Positions 49,043-58,005 of a stretch of 64,000 nt of DNA are shown here, piece by piece. The first letter of the stretch is position 1; every line of letters begins with the position of its first letter. The position numbers were made by a program, and so were the translations under genes. Origin of the DNA: JALYOC01 sp036675345 (GTDB lineage: Bacteria > Myxococcota > Myxococcia > Myxococcales > Myxococcaceae); assembly GCA_036675345.1 (NCBI GenBank), contig JAKFFE010000034.1, forward strand, positions 1-64,000, read 5' to 3'. The notes beneath the pieces are model-generated. The model worked only from the letters and a program-made list of their open reading frames with translations. It searched no databases and had not been told where the DNA came from.

Positions 49043-49930
49043 CTACTGGAAGACCTGGTGCGCCTCGCCCACCACCTGGGGGGAGAGGGTGATTCCCAGC
49101 GCGGAGGCGGTCTTCTGGTTGAGGGTCAGGTTGCCGGGGGCGAACACCGGCGCGGGCACCGGGATCCGGCGGCCCTCTCCCTGGGAGAGGATCTGTGCGG
49201 CCAGCCTGCCGGCGCGGTTGCCGATGTCGGTGTAGTCGGCGCTCACCGAGGCCAGCGCCCCGGCCTGGGTGAAGCTGTCCAGAAAGCCGATCAGCGGCAG
49301 CTTGCGCTCGGAGGAGAACCCCAGCAGGAAGGCGAACACCTCCTTGCTGAACAGCCGCGGATCGGGAGGCAGCCACAGCGCATCCACCCCGCCCACCAGT
49401 CCGTTGATCGCGCCCTTCACCTCCGAGGCGGACCGGACCGACTTGACCACCAGCTGCAGGCCCAGCGCGGTGGCCGCCTTGTGGGACTCGGCCAGCCACA
49501 GCTCGTTGGCCTCGGGGTTGACGATCACCCCCACCCGCTTGGCCCGGGGGGCGATCCGGGTCAGCCGCTTGAGCCCCAGCACCGGGTCCGACTCCAGCGG
49601 CACCCCGGTGACCTGCGGCGCGAAGGTGGCCTTGCCTGCGCCCAGCACCATGCAGAACACCACCGGCACGGTGGCCGGCTGGGTGCGGGCCAGGTTGAGC
49701 GACTTTTGCCCCACCGCCACGATCAAGGAGGCGTTGGCCAGATCCAGCCCCGGGGTTCCCGGATCGCTGAACACCGCGTCCGGCAGGTGCTTCTTGATCG
49801 CCAGCGCCGCCTCCCGGTACGGACCCACCCGGCCCTCCACCAGCACCACCGGAGGCCCGGCCAGCGCGACGCCGGGCAGCGCCAGCACGGCCACCGCCAG
49901 GGCCACCGCCCAAGGTCCGCTCCCCCTCAT
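49043..49930 (-). CDS. periplasmic ABC-type substrate-binding protein (PF04392-like)
   Basis: A 295-residue exported protein from ATG 49930 with signal RGSGPWAVALAVAVLALPGVALA; GTG 49954, which overlaps the cheB stop, is a second possible start. The fold is the bilobed ABC_sub_bind type (VVLVEGRVGPYREAALAIKKH, KRVGVIVNPEANELWLAES, VDALWLPPDPRLFSKEVF, LASVSADYTDIGNRAGRLAAQIL). No permease or ATPase is nearby. Being inside a chemosensory operon and next to the receptor gene, it probably binds a ligand and reports to the receptor rather than feeding a transporter. Confidence 0.85.
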   Translation of the reverse strand: MRGSGPWAVALAVAVLALPGVALAGPPVVLVEGRVGPYREAALAIKKHLPDAVFSDPGTPGLDLANASLIVAVGQKSLNLARTQPATVPVVFCMVLGAGKATFAPQVTGVPLESDPVLGLKRLTRIAPRAKRVGVIVNPEANELWLAESHKAATALGLQLVVKSVRSASEVKGAINGLVGGVDALWLPPDPRLFSKEVFAFLLGFSSERKLPLIGFLDSFTQAGALASVSADYTDIGNRAGRLAAQILSQGEGRRIPVPAPVFAPGNLTLNQKTASALGITLSPQVVGEAHQVFQ

Positions 49931-49950
49931 CCGACCTGCCCCGGACAGAC

Positions 49951-50976
49951 TCACTCCCCGTCTCCTTCCACCGGCGCTACCCCCGCCAGGTCGCACAGCC
50001 ACCTTCCGATGGCTGGCAGTCCCAATGTCGCCTCGGCCGCCCCCAGCTCCCGCGCTGCTCTGGGCATGCCGTCGATCAAAGCTGTCTCTTCGTCCTGCGC
50101 CACGGTCCGCGCCCCCCGCTGCCGCAGCTCCAGCAGGGCGTCCGCCCCGTCCCGCCCCATCCCGGTCAGCATCACCGCAACCACTCCCCGCGGAGAATCT
50201 AATAGTGAACGGAACATCCGATCTACCGAGGGGACCGCCAGGGACGCCGAAGGCGCGCTGACCACCGCGCCGCGGCGCAGCAGCAGGTCGCACCCTTCGT
50301 CCGGCAGGTAGAGGGTTCCGGGGAGTGGAAGCACCGGGGTGGTCACCCGGACCACCTGCAGGGCGGTGGACTCGGCCAGCCACTGACGCAGCCCGGCGGA
50401 GAACCCCGCCGCCAGGTGCTGGGCCACCAGCAGCGGCGCCGGGAACTGCGCCGGCAGGTGCCGCAGCACCTCGCGCAGGGCCGGGGGTCCCCCGGTGGAG
50501 GCCCCCAGCGCCACCAGCTGGACCGGGGCGCGGGAGGACACCGGCTGGACCCGGGAGCCGGCATCGCCCCTCCGGCGGACCACCCGCACCTCGGCCATCG
50601 CCCGCAGCAGGGTGCGCAACGCCTGGCGGGGCGCCGCCAGGTTCAGATCCCGGGGCTTGCCGATCGCGTCCACCGCTCCGGCCCGCAGCGCCTCGAAGGC
50701 CACCTGCTGTCCGCCGGTCTGCATCAGCCCGCTCATCACCACGATCGCGCAGGGGGCCTCGCTCATGATCGCCGCGGTGGCCGCCACCCCGGTCATCCCC
50801 GGCATCTGCACGTCCATCACCACCAGGTTGGGCCGCAGCTCCCGCACCCGGCGGACCGCGTCCTCCCCGGTGCCGGCGGTGCCCACCACCTGGAAGGTGG
50901 GGTCCTCGCCCAGCACGGTGATCAGCGCCTGGCGGAAGGCGGGGCTGTCGTCGGCCACCACGGTCCGGATGGTCAT
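49951..50976 (-). CDS. cheB: chemotaxis response regulator methylesterase CheB
   Basis: A 341-residue protein. The receiver (residues 4-120) has VVADDSPAF and D in LVVMDVQMPGM. The methylesterase domain begins near 155: LGASTGGPPAL holds the catalytic Ser, AQHLAAGF the His and MLTGMGRDGADAL the Asp. It removes methyl groups from chemoreceptors when phosphorylated by CheA. Its ATG overlaps the cheA stop (ATGA). In the Frz system the counterpart is FrzG. Confidence 0.94.
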   Translation of the reverse strand: MTIRTVVADDSPAFRQALITVLGEDPTFQVVGTAGTGEDAVRRVRELRPNLVVMDVQMPGMTGVAATAAIMSEAPCAIVVMSGLMQTGGQQVAFEALRAGAVDAIGKPRDLNLAAPRQALRTLLRAMAEVRVVRRRGDAGSRVQPVSSRAPVQLVALGASTGGPPALREVLRHLPAQFPAPLLVAQHLAAGFSAGLRQWLAESTALQVVRVTTPVLPLPGTLYLPDEGCDLLLRRGAVVSAPSASLAVPSVDRMFRSLLDSPRGVVAVMLTGMGRDGADALLELRQRGARTVAQDEETALIDGMPRAARELGAAEATLGLPAIGRWLCDLAGVAPVEGDGE

Positions 50977-53087
50977 GGCAGCAGGCCCCGGACCAGCTTG
51001 AGCAGCTCTCCGCGCTGGTAGGCGCCCTTGGGCAGGTAGCCGGAGGCGCCGGCGTCCTTGGCGTTGGCGAAGTCCAGCGCCGAGTCCAGCGAGGAGACCA
51101 GCACCACCGGCAGCGCCCCCAGCCGCGGGTCATTGCGGACGCGCCGGGTGAGGGTCAGCCCGTCCAGCCGCGGCATGTGGATGTCCGAGACCAGCAGCTC
51201 CGCTCCCCGGGTGCGCAACAGGCGCAGCGCCTCCTCCCCGTCGGAGGCGGTCTCCACTTCGAAGCCGGCGGCCTCCAGCACCTGGCGGTGCAGGGAGCGG
51301 GTGGTGATCGAGTCGTCCGCCACCAGCACCCGCCGGCGCCCCTTGCGGTCGGCGGGGGTGGCGGTGCGCGCGGTGGCGGTCCGCTCGGCCAGCGCCCGCG
51401 GCTGGAGCAGGAACGCCAGCCGCCCATCCCCCAGCCGGGTGGCGGCGGCGAGGTGGGGGATGCGGGCCAGCTCCGGGGGCAGCGGCCGGACCACCAGCTC
51501 GCGCTCTCCCAGCAGCCGATCCACCGAGAAGGCCAACAGGCGCCCGGCGGTGCGGATCACCACCACCGCGCTGCCCCCCGCGTACTCCGAGGAGGTGGCC
51601 AGGCCGATCAGCTCCGCCAGCGGCCGCACCTCCAGCGCCTGGCCGAAGGCCTCCACCACCGGGGTGCCGTCCGCGCTCCGCTCCGAGGGAGGCCGGTGCA
51701 GCGCGCGGGCCACGGTGGACAGCGGCAGCCCCAGCGCGTGGCCCTGGATCTCCACCAGCAGGGCCTGGGAGGTGGCCAGGGTGGGCGGCAGCTCCAGCTG
51801 GATGCGGGTCCCCTCCCCCAGGCGGGAGCGGATCGAGACCCGGCCCCCGATCCGGAGCACGTTCTCCTTCACCACATCCAGTCCCACTCCGCGCCCGCTG
51901 GTGCGGGAGACCTCGGCGCGGGTGGAGAACCCGGGCGCGAACAGCAAGTCCAGCAGCTGGTCCTCGGAGGCGGTGGCGGCGGAGGAGGCCAAAAGCAGCC
52001 CGCGCTCCACGCCCCGCTGACGCACCCGCTCCAGGTCCACCCCGGCCCCGTCGTCGGCGAAGCTGATCACCACCGTGCCCGAGCGCTGCTCGACGTCGAT
52101 CCGCAACACCCCCTCCGGGCCCTTGCCCGCCCCGGCCCGCGCCTGCGGCGTCTCGATCCCGTGGTCCACGGCGTTGCGGACGAGGTGCACGATCGGATCC
52201 TTCAACTCCTGCAGCACCCGCCGATCCAGCGCCACCTCCGCGCCGGTCAGCTCCAGCCGGACCTGCTTGCCGGACTGCTGCGCCTGCTCCCACACCGCGC
52301 GGTTCAGCGGGGCCAGCACCGTCTTCACCGGCTGCATCCGCAGCGAGAACAGATCCTCGTCCAGCTCGGAGAGCTTCTGCCCGAAGTCGCCCACGTCCGA
52401 GCCCAGCTTGCGGTGCAGATCCACCAGCAGGTCCCGCACCGCCGCCACCGACTCCCGATCCAGCGTGTCGCCCCGGCGGTGGGCGGCGTCCACCGTGGTC
52501 AGCAGGTGGCGCGCATCCCCGGCGCGGTCCTCCAGCATCACCCGCACCTCCCGCAGCGCCTCCACCGTGCGCTCGATCGACGAGACCCGGTCGGAGGAGA
52601 CCCGCAGCAGCTCCCCCTCGGTGCGGCGGGCGGCCTCCGGCTCCACCGCCGCGCCGGCCACCTCCCGGGGCGCGGCCTCGGCGCTGGCCGGGGTCATCCC
52701 CGAGGAGAGCCGCAGCAGCTCGGAGGAGGTGGCGCCCAGCAGCGGATCCGACCCGTCGCTGCCCTGGGCCACCGCGCCCAGGTGCTGCAGCCCGCCATCC
52801 AGGGCGGCGAACACCGCCTGCACCAGCGCCGGCATCACCTGGGCCCCACCGCGGTAGGCCTCCAGGGAGGTCTCCACCGCGTGGGCCATCTGCTCCAGCT
52901 GCGGCAGCCCCAGGGTGCCGGCGGTGCCCTTGATGCTGTGGGCGCGGCGGAACACGTCCGCCAGCAGCTCCTGCCGCCGGGCCGGGGTGGCGGTCCCCGC
53001 CTGGAGGAGGGCGTCGGAGATCTGCGAGGCGTGATCGCGGTACTCCTCCACGAAGATCTGCAAGACCTCCCGAAGCGTGTCGTCCAT
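50973..53087 (-). CDS. cheA: CheA-type histidine kinase fused to receiver domain
   Basis: A 704-residue kinase. The Hpt domain has H50 in FRRAHSIKGTAGTLG. Dimerisation and ATP-binding follow (LVRNAVDHGIE, ISFADDGAGVDLERV, TSGRGVGLDVVKE, GEGTRIQLELP), then a CheW-like regulatory domain (about 430-570) and a C-terminal receiver (about 585-704) with VADDSITT, D in LLVSDIHMPRL and K in GYLPKGAY. The CheA-receiver fusion is as in FrzE of M. xanthus. The receiver may act as phosphate sink or output alongside the separate CheY at the start of the operon. The gene lies 5 bp after cheW. Confidence 0.95.
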   Translation of the reverse strand: MDDTLREVLQIFVEEYRDHASQISDALLQAGTATPARRQELLADVFRRAHSIKGTAGTLGLPQLEQMAHAVETSLEAYRGGAQVMPALVQAVFAALDGGLQHLGAVAQGSDGSDPLLGATSSELLRLSSGMTPASAEAAPREVAGAAVEPEAARRTEGELLRVSSDRVSSIERTVEALREVRVMLEDRAGDARHLLTTVDAAHRRGDTLDRESVAAVRDLLVDLHRKLGSDVGDFGQKLSELDEDLFSLRMQPVKTVLAPLNRAVWEQAQQSGKQVRLELTGAEVALDRRVLQELKDPIVHLVRNAVDHGIETPQARAGAGKGPEGVLRIDVEQRSGTVVISFADDGAGVDLERVRQRGVERGLLLASSAATASEDQLLDLLFAPGFSTRAEVSRTSGRGVGLDVVKENVLRIGGRVSIRSRLGEGTRIQLELPPTLATSQALLVEIQGHALGLPLSTVARALHRPPSERSADGTPVVEAFGQALEVRPLAELIGLATSSEYAGGSAVVVIRTAGRLLAFSVDRLLGERELVVRPLPPELARIPHLAAATRLGDGRLAFLLQPRALAERTATARTATPADRKGRRRVLVADDSITTRSLHRQVLEAAGFEVETASDGEEALRLLRTRGAELLVSDIHMPRLDGLTLTRRVRNDPRLGALPVVLVSSLDSALDFANAKDAGASGYLPKGAYQRGELLKLVRGLLP

Positions 53088-53092
53088 GGCGG

Positions 53093-53587
53093 TTAGAGGC
53101 CCAACCGGGGATCGGCGAACAGCCGCGGCGCGGAGAGCACCAGCACCGGACGCTCCTGGTACCGGGCCACCTCCTGCAGCCCGGCCCGGGTCTCGCCCGC
53201 ATAGGGGATCAACCCGCCCACCACTTCATGCACCCCCAGCAGCTCCTCCACCGCCAGCCCCAGCCGGCGCGATCCATCGGTGAGCACCACGAAGGAGGGC
53301 AGATCGCGCACCCCGGCGGTGGGCAGGCCCCACAGGGTGGGCAGATCCAGCAGCGAGATCACCTGCCCCCGGTGGTGCAGCGCCCCCAGCAGCCAGGCCG
53401 GCCCGCCCGGGATCGGCGAGAGCTGCCGCAGCAGCCCCCCGGCGGCCACCTCCGCCAGGCGGATCCCCAGCAGCTGGCCACCGCGGCGGAACAGGGTCAG
53501 CCCCACCGGATCGGTGGGGGCCTGGGCCAGCGGCGCGGCCAGGGCCCGGGCGCGCTCCTGCAACAGCTCCTTCGCCGAGCGGCTCAC
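53093..53587 (-). CDS. cheW: CheW coupling protein (1)
   Basis: A 164-residue CheW-domain protein from GTG 53587, which overlaps the cheR stop (GTGA). The N-terminal 25 residues are helical and variable; the CheW fold follows (GLTLFRRGGQLLGIRLAEV, GLLRQLSPIPGGPAWLLGALHHRGQVISLLDL, VVLTDGSRRLGLAVEELLGV). It links chemoreceptor tips to CheA. Two CheW proteins are encoded in the operon, as in the Frz system (FrzA and FrzB). Confidence 0.9.
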   Translation of the reverse strand: MSRSAKELLQERARALAAPLAQAPTDPVGLTLFRRGGQLLGIRLAEVAAGGLLRQLSPIPGGPAWLLGALHHRGQVISLLDLPTLWGLPTAGVRDLPSFVVLTDGSRRLGLAVEELLGVHEVVGGLIPYAGETRAGLQEVARYQERPVLVLSAPRLFADPRLGL

Positions 53588-54819
53588 GTGCCGGTCTCCT
53601 TCCACCCGGGGGTCAGCTGCGAGAGCACCGAGCGGACGTAGCCCACCCGCAGCTGCCCGGAGTCGATCTCCTCGTCCGCCGGGCGGCCGGCGATCAACCG
53701 CCGCAGGGCCTCACAGGAACCCTCCAGCGCCTCCGCCTCCCCCTGCCGGGCGGCCAGCAGCGCCAGACGCAGGTGCGCGCCCAGGTGATCGGGCTGCAGG
53801 GAGACCACCCGCTGCAGGTGCGCCTGGGCGCGGGCGGGCTCTCCCAGCTCGATCCACAGCGAGGCGGCCAGGTCCCAGCCGGCGGGGGACTCGCTCCCCT
53901 CCAGCTGCGCCAGGGCCTCGCGCAGCTGTCCGCGGCCGGCCAGCCGCCGGGCCTCCTCCACCCGATCGGGCGGGGCCGGAGTGCGCGCCGAGGTGACGGA
54001 GCCTGCCCGCACCGCCGGGCGACGGGCGGGCTGGACCGGGGGGCGGGTCTTGACGAAGGCGCAGCCATCCGCGCCGGCCAGCCGCTCCAGTCCCGCCGGC
54101 AGCACCGAGGGGACCTCCAGCGCGCCCAGCACCAACAGCCCGCCCTCGGCCAGCGCCTCCACCAGGGAGCCCAGCAGCGCCGCCGCCGGCTGGGGGGCGA
54201 AGTACAAGAGCACGTTGCGGCAGAAGATCACCTCCGGGGGGCCGCCCAGCTCCAGCGGGGCCACCACCGGGGGCGCGGCCAGGTTCAGCTCCTGGAAGCC
54301 GACCTGGGCGCGCAGCCGGGCGGGCACGCACCAGCGATCCTCCTCCCGCTCCCAGCCCAGGGTCTCCGGACGCAGCTGCCGGAAGGACCAGGCGCCGTAG
54401 CGGCCGGCGCGCGCCTGCTCCAGGGCGCGGGCGGAGACATCGGTGCCCACCACTTTAAGCCCCGGTGCGTGCGGCAACAGCGCGTGGGCCAGCGAGTAGA
54501 CCTCCTCGCCGGACGCGCAGCCCACGCTCCAGGCCCGGCGCCAGGGCCGACCCTCGCCGGACGCGCGCCGGGCGTGCGCCGCGGCCAGCTCGAAGTGCTC
54601 CGGGTTCCGGAACAGATAGGTCTCCTGCACGGTCGCCCAGGCCAGCAGCGCCTCGTAGCAGCTTGGGTCCCCGGCCAGGGCGCGACGGATCAGCTCCTCG
54701 GGGAGCAGCCCCAGCTCGGCGGCGGCCCGGCGGATCCCCAGCTGGTAGGCGCGTGCGGTCCCCTCCCCCAGCCGGTGCCCCAGGTGCTCCGCCAGCGCGG
54801 CCAGGGAGTGGGCGCTCAC
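53584..54819 (-). CDS. cheR: CheR-type methyltransferase with C-terminal TPR-like domain
   Basis: A 411-residue protein. The CheR N-terminal helical domain covers about 10-75, then TYLFRNPEHFELAA, the SAM-binding WSVGCASGEEVYSLAHALL, GTDVSARALEQARAGRYGAWSFRQL and VIFCRNVLLYF. After a Pro/Arg-rich hinge (about 265-295) comes a helical region with TPR character (EEARRLAGRGQLREALAQL, RAQAHLQRVVSLQPDHLGAHLRLALLAARQG). CheR-TPR fusions occur in M. xanthus FrzF. It methylates the receptor. The GTG start overlaps the second cheW stop. Confidence 0.93.
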   Translation of the reverse strand: MSAHSLAALAEHLGHRLGEGTARAYQLGIRRAAAELGLLPEELIRRALAGDPSCYEALLAWATVQETYLFRNPEHFELAAAHARRASGEGRPWRRAWSVGCASGEEVYSLAHALLPHAPGLKVVGTDVSARALEQARAGRYGAWSFRQLRPETLGWEREEDRWCVPARLRAQVGFQELNLAAPPVVAPLELGGPPEVIFCRNVLLYFAPQPAAALLGSLVEALAEGGLLVLGALEVPSVLPAGLERLAGADGCAFVKTRPPVQPARRPAVRAGSVTSARTPAPPDRVEEARRLAGRGQLREALAQLEGSESPAGWDLAASLWIELGEPARAQAHLQRVVSLQPDHLGAHLRLALLAARQGEAEALEGSCEALRRLIAGRPADEEIDSGQLRVGYVRSVLSQLTPGWKETGT

Positions 54820-55280
54820 GCTCCGCGCTCCAGCGCTGCGGCGGCCAGCGGGGTGACCTTCAGCAACAGCCGGCCCCGGCTCCCTCCCAACAGCGCGGGC
54901 AGATCCACCGCCACCGGCTGGGCCCCGCTGCCCGCCCCCAGGCCCTGGCGGTCCTCCTCCCGCGTCGCGCCCGAGACGTCCAGCACCCGATCCACCAGCA
55001 GCGCCGCGCGCAGTGGCGGCAAGGAGATCACCACCAGCTGACGCCCCAGCAGCGCCTCCGGATTGGCCTGCGGCCGCAGTGGCCGGCGAAGCGCGAACAG
55101 GGCGGCGGTGTCCAGCATCGGCAGCGTCTGGCCCCGCAGATCCAACAACCCCAGGCAGCCGAACGGGGCGCGGGCCACCGGGACTGGCCAGGCGGCGCGC
55201 ACCACCTCCTCCACACAGTGCAACGGCACGGTGAAGGCATCCTCCCCCAGGGAGAAGGACAAAGATCCCTGCAGGATCAC
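54816..55280 (-). CDS. cheW: CheW coupling protein (2)
   Basis: A 154-residue CheW-domain protein from GTG 55280, overlapping the cheY stop (GTGA). Visible marks are GSLSFSLGEDAFTVPLHCVEEVVRA, PFGCLGLLDLRGQTLPMLDTAALF and LLVDRVLDVSGAT. The sequence differs clearly from the other CheW of the operon, so the two are not a recent duplication and may serve different receptors or array positions. Confidence 0.88.
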   Translation of the reverse strand: MILQGSLSFSLGEDAFTVPLHCVEEVVRAAWPVPVARAPFGCLGLLDLRGQTLPMLDTAALFALRRPLRPQANPEALLGRQLVVISLPPLRAALLVDRVLDVSGATREEDRQGLGAGSGAQPVAVDLPALLGGSRGRLLLKVTPLAAAALERGA

Positions 55281-55666
55281 CCCGCCGCCTCCGCGGGCTG
55301 GAGCAGATTTCCCACCGCCAGGGTCAGCGCCTCGCGGCTGACCGGCTTCTGGGCGAACACCGCGCCGGCCGCCTCCGCCTGGGCGCGGATCCCCGGCTCC
55401 TTGTTGGCGGTGAGCAAGATCACCGGCAGCTTCCGCAGCCGCGGTTCGTCATGGGCGCGCAGCCGCTGCACGAAGGTCAGCCCGTCCATCACCGGCATGT
55501 TGAAGTCGGCGATCACCAGGTCCAGCGGCCCCTTGCCGGCCACCGCCAGACCTTCCGCGCCGTCCTTGGCCTCCACGAACTCCACCCGGTGGTTGATCAG
55601 GAACAACTTGATGATGGTGCGGATGCTGGGGCTGTCGTCGATCAGGAGGATCTTGCTGGGCGCCAC
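55277..55666 (-). CDS. cheY: CheY-like response regulator
   Basis: A 129-residue single-domain receiver from GTG 55666: LLIDDSPSIR, phospho-acceptor in LVIADFNMPVMDG, ILLTANKE and K in VFAQKPVS. It opens the eight-gene chemosensory operon and should receive phosphate from the CheA fusion kinase. The output partner (flagellar, pilus or other) cannot be told from sequence. A promoter should lie in the 118-bp gap to the lysyl oxidase gene. Confidence 0.93.
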   Translation of the reverse strand: MAPSKILLIDDSPSIRTIIKLFLINHRVEFVEAKDGAEGLAVAGKGPLDLVIADFNMPVMDGLTFVQRLRAHDEPRLRKLPVILLTANKEPGIRAQAEAAGAVFAQKPVSREALTLAVGNLLQPAEAAG

Positions 55667-55784
55667 TCGGTCCTCGAAATGCGCAGAACGCGCCGGGGCG
55701 GGAGGCCCCGGCGCGCGTTGCGAAGTCCAACACTCTAGCGGCTGAAGAGCGGGAATCCCTCAGAATTCCCGTCTCCACATAAAC

Positions 55785-57692
55785 CTACAGGAGAGTACAG
55801 GTCAGCCCGGCGGTGCGATCGTCGGGGAAGGCCGCGCCGGTGAAGACCGAGATCTGGCCGCCGGCCTCGCCGAACTTGGGCGCCGGGCAGGTCAGGCTGA
55901 CGTCGCGGGTGGTCTCGATCACCTCCGAGGCCAGGGCCCGCCGCTCGATGCAGGCCATGGAGGTGTTCAGCGCGGTGCTGCGCTCACACACCCGGGCCAC
56001 CTGGGGAGGGTTGCTGCCGTTGACGGTGCAGCGCAGGGTGACCTGGGCGCCGGGGGTGCAGTTGATCCGCTCCTGGGCCAGCTTCAGACCGCAGTTGCGC
56101 AGCGGGCCCACCTGGCCGCGCTCGCAGGCGCCGGTGACGTAGGTGTCACCCGGCTTGGTGACCGTGACCGGGTAGGTGTGTTCGTTGTTCAGGTCCCAGC
56201 CTTCGGAGTAGGTGCACTTGGGGCGCCACTGGATTTCCCCGTGGTGGTTGGTCAGCTCCGTCTCCTCGAACACCAGGTTGCCGTTGGCATCCACCACCGG
56301 GGTCCCCTCGCAGAGGAAGCCGTCCGGGTTGGACTTGAACCCCAGGTTGGCGGTGACCGGGGCCACGGTGGTGTCCACGTCGGTGATGTCCACCCACTGG
56401 CAGGGCAGACCGATCTTGTACTGGTCCACCCAGCCGGCGGCCACGCCCTGGTAGTCGCAGCCACCGTAGGGGTTGTGCAGCGGCGAGGACTCGTGGTTCG
56501 CCGAGCGCGCGGTGGACTGCAGACAGAAGCCCTGCTTGTTGGTGACGTTGGCGCCGGGGGCGTCGAACGAGAACTGGCCGTAGCGGGAGAAGTGGTAGTG
56601 CTGGTGGCACTCGTGCAGGTCGAAGATGTTGTACTTGTCGTTCAGCGTCTCCTTGCCGGTCAGGTAGTAGTCCACCGCGCCGATATCCAGGGTCTGCTTG
56701 CCGCGGTTCTGATCGCTGCTGTTGAACTGCAGCACCCGCCGCCAGCCCGGAGCGCCGATGCACTGCTCCTGCTCCTCACAGGACCCGGGGGCGAAGTACT
56801 TGTACTCCACGCGGTTGATCAGGAAGTCCTCCAGGTAGACCTCCAGGTCGGCGGACTCGGTGGTGGGCGGGTAGACGCGCACCGAGTTGGCCACCGCCGG
56901 ATCCCAGGGGAGGCGCTCGAAGCGCACGAAGGCATCCACCCGGCCCACGTGGTTCTCCAGGGCCTGGACGCAGGACTCGGTGGGCAGCTCGGTCTGGTGA
57001 CAGGCGGTGGAAGAGGCGGTCCGCTCCACCGCGCAGGTGTGGTCGTAGAAGGTGTCCACCTCCTCGGAGTCCACGCTGTCCTTGGGGAAGTCCTCCTCGT
57101 CCATGCAGGCGTAGCCGGTGCGCTGGTAGACCAGTTCCGGATCCACCGGGAAGACGAAGGGCTCGTTCCAGAACCCGCCCACCTGGGCCAGCTTGTTCTC
57201 GGAGATCGCCGGCGAGGCGGAGTCGGTGAGCAGGATGGAGTCGAAGGCGTAGTTCACCGCCACCACGTCATGGCCGTTGATCACCTGCCGGGTGGGGGCG
57301 CCCTGGATCTGGATGTTCCAGATGTTCTCCGGGGGCAGCGGCAGCTGCTTCTTGCCGCCGTAGAAGTACTCGCGGAACACCAGCCGGTAGCCGGTCAGCC
57401 GCACCTGCATCTTGGCGCGCTCCTGCCAGTAGGAGGCCGGCTTGGCGATCAGGCTGGCCGCCACCCGGCTCCGCATCCCGACCGGAAGCTCATCCAGGAC
57501 CACGCCCACCTTGGAGTTCATCGAGGCCTTGATCAACGCCCCCACCCCGTCACCGGGCTGGACCGGGGCGGCGGGGGCCAGGTTCGCCCCCGGCTGCGCA
57601 CCGGGGGGAGCGGCGGCCTCGCCCTCCGGGCCGCTGCAGCCCAACGATGCCAGACAACCCAAGACGACCAGACGACTGCGCAGTGTGACCAC
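55785..57692 (-). CDS. lysyl oxidase-family copper amine oxidase, exported
   Basis: A 635-residue protein from GTG 57692 (GGAGGGG 5 bases upstream). The N-terminus (SRLVVLGCLASLGCSG) is a signal with a possible lipidated Cys. The lysyl oxidase catalytic domain starts near residue 350: HECHQHYHF is the copper-binding region, NKQGFCLQ holds a Lys and VDQYKIGLPCQWVDITDV a Tyr at the places where animal enzymes form their lysine tyrosylquinone cofactor (alignment from memory). The first 300 residues are unlike animal enzymes, with several cysteines. It would oxidise primary amines, such as lysine side chains, outside the cell. It stands alone, 313 bp from the TonB receptor gene. Confidence 0.87.
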   Translation of the reverse strand: MVTLRSRLVVLGCLASLGCSGPEGEAAAPPGAQPGANLAPAAPVQPGDGVGALIKASMNSKVGVVLDELPVGMRSRVAASLIAKPASYWQERAKMQVRLTGYRLVFREYFYGGKKQLPLPPENIWNIQIQGAPTRQVINGHDVVAVNYAFDSILLTDSASPAISENKLAQVGGFWNEPFVFPVDPELVYQRTGYACMDEEDFPKDSVDSEEVDTFYDHTCAVERTASSTACHQTELPTESCVQALENHVGRVDAFVRFERLPWDPAVANSVRVYPPTTESADLEVYLEDFLINRVEYKYFAPGSCEEQEQCIGAPGWRRVLQFNSSDQNRGKQTLDIGAVDYYLTGKETLNDKYNIFDLHECHQHYHFSRYGQFSFDAPGANVTNKQGFCLQSTARSANHESSPLHNPYGGCDYQGVAAGWVDQYKIGLPCQWVDITDVDTTVAPVTANLGFKSNPDGFLCEGTPVVDANGNLVFEETELTNHHGEIQWRPKCTYSEGWDLNNEHTYPVTVTKPGDTYVTGACERGQVGPLRNCGLKLAQERINCTPGAQVTLRCTVNGSNPPQVARVCERSTALNTSMACIERRALASEVIETTRDVSLTCPAPKFGEAGGQISVFTGAAFPDDRTAGLTCTLL

Positions 57693-58005
57693 GGGTGCCC
57701 CTCCAGTGAGCTTCAACTTGTCCGGAGTCTCTGCAATCCATGGGCTCAGCGAGTTGAGCAGCCAACAGCCTGATATGACTCAAGGTCGATCCGGGACGGT
57801 GTAGCAAAAACCATCCACTCACCGGCCAAGCCCTTGATCTTGCTGTGTATCTCTCCTCAAGGGGAGGGTCAGGGCAACCGTTGGATTTGACTGGGATCCG
57901 CCGCGGGGGTGTTCCGCTTCCGGTACACCCCCCAAACGCCGCGCGCCGGCCCGTCCCCTGGGTTGGAGACGGCCGGCGCGGGGGTGAAGCACTGCCCGGG
58001 GGAGG
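57693..58005. other. 313-bp intergenic region, receptor terminator and lysyl oxidase promoter region
   Basis: The part near the receptor gene holds a strong GC-rich hairpin. The part near the lysyl oxidase gene must hold its promoter, but no convincing -35/-10 pair was found. No ORF with gene-like features was seen. Confidence 0.6.
57941..57980 (-). terminator. GC-rich hairpin after the TonB-dependent receptor gene
   Basis: The arms gcgccggcccgtcccc (57943 onward) and ggagacggccggcgc pair with one or two bulges around a short loop, 26 bp after the receptor stop. A weak GTTTGGGG follows instead of a T-run. Likely a terminator. Confidence 0.6.

Noticed and set aside
47195..50311. 1038-codon plus-strand open frame across the chemoreceptor and binding-protein genes
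   Set aside because: It spans several real minus-strand genes with recognised domains and has no motif of its own.
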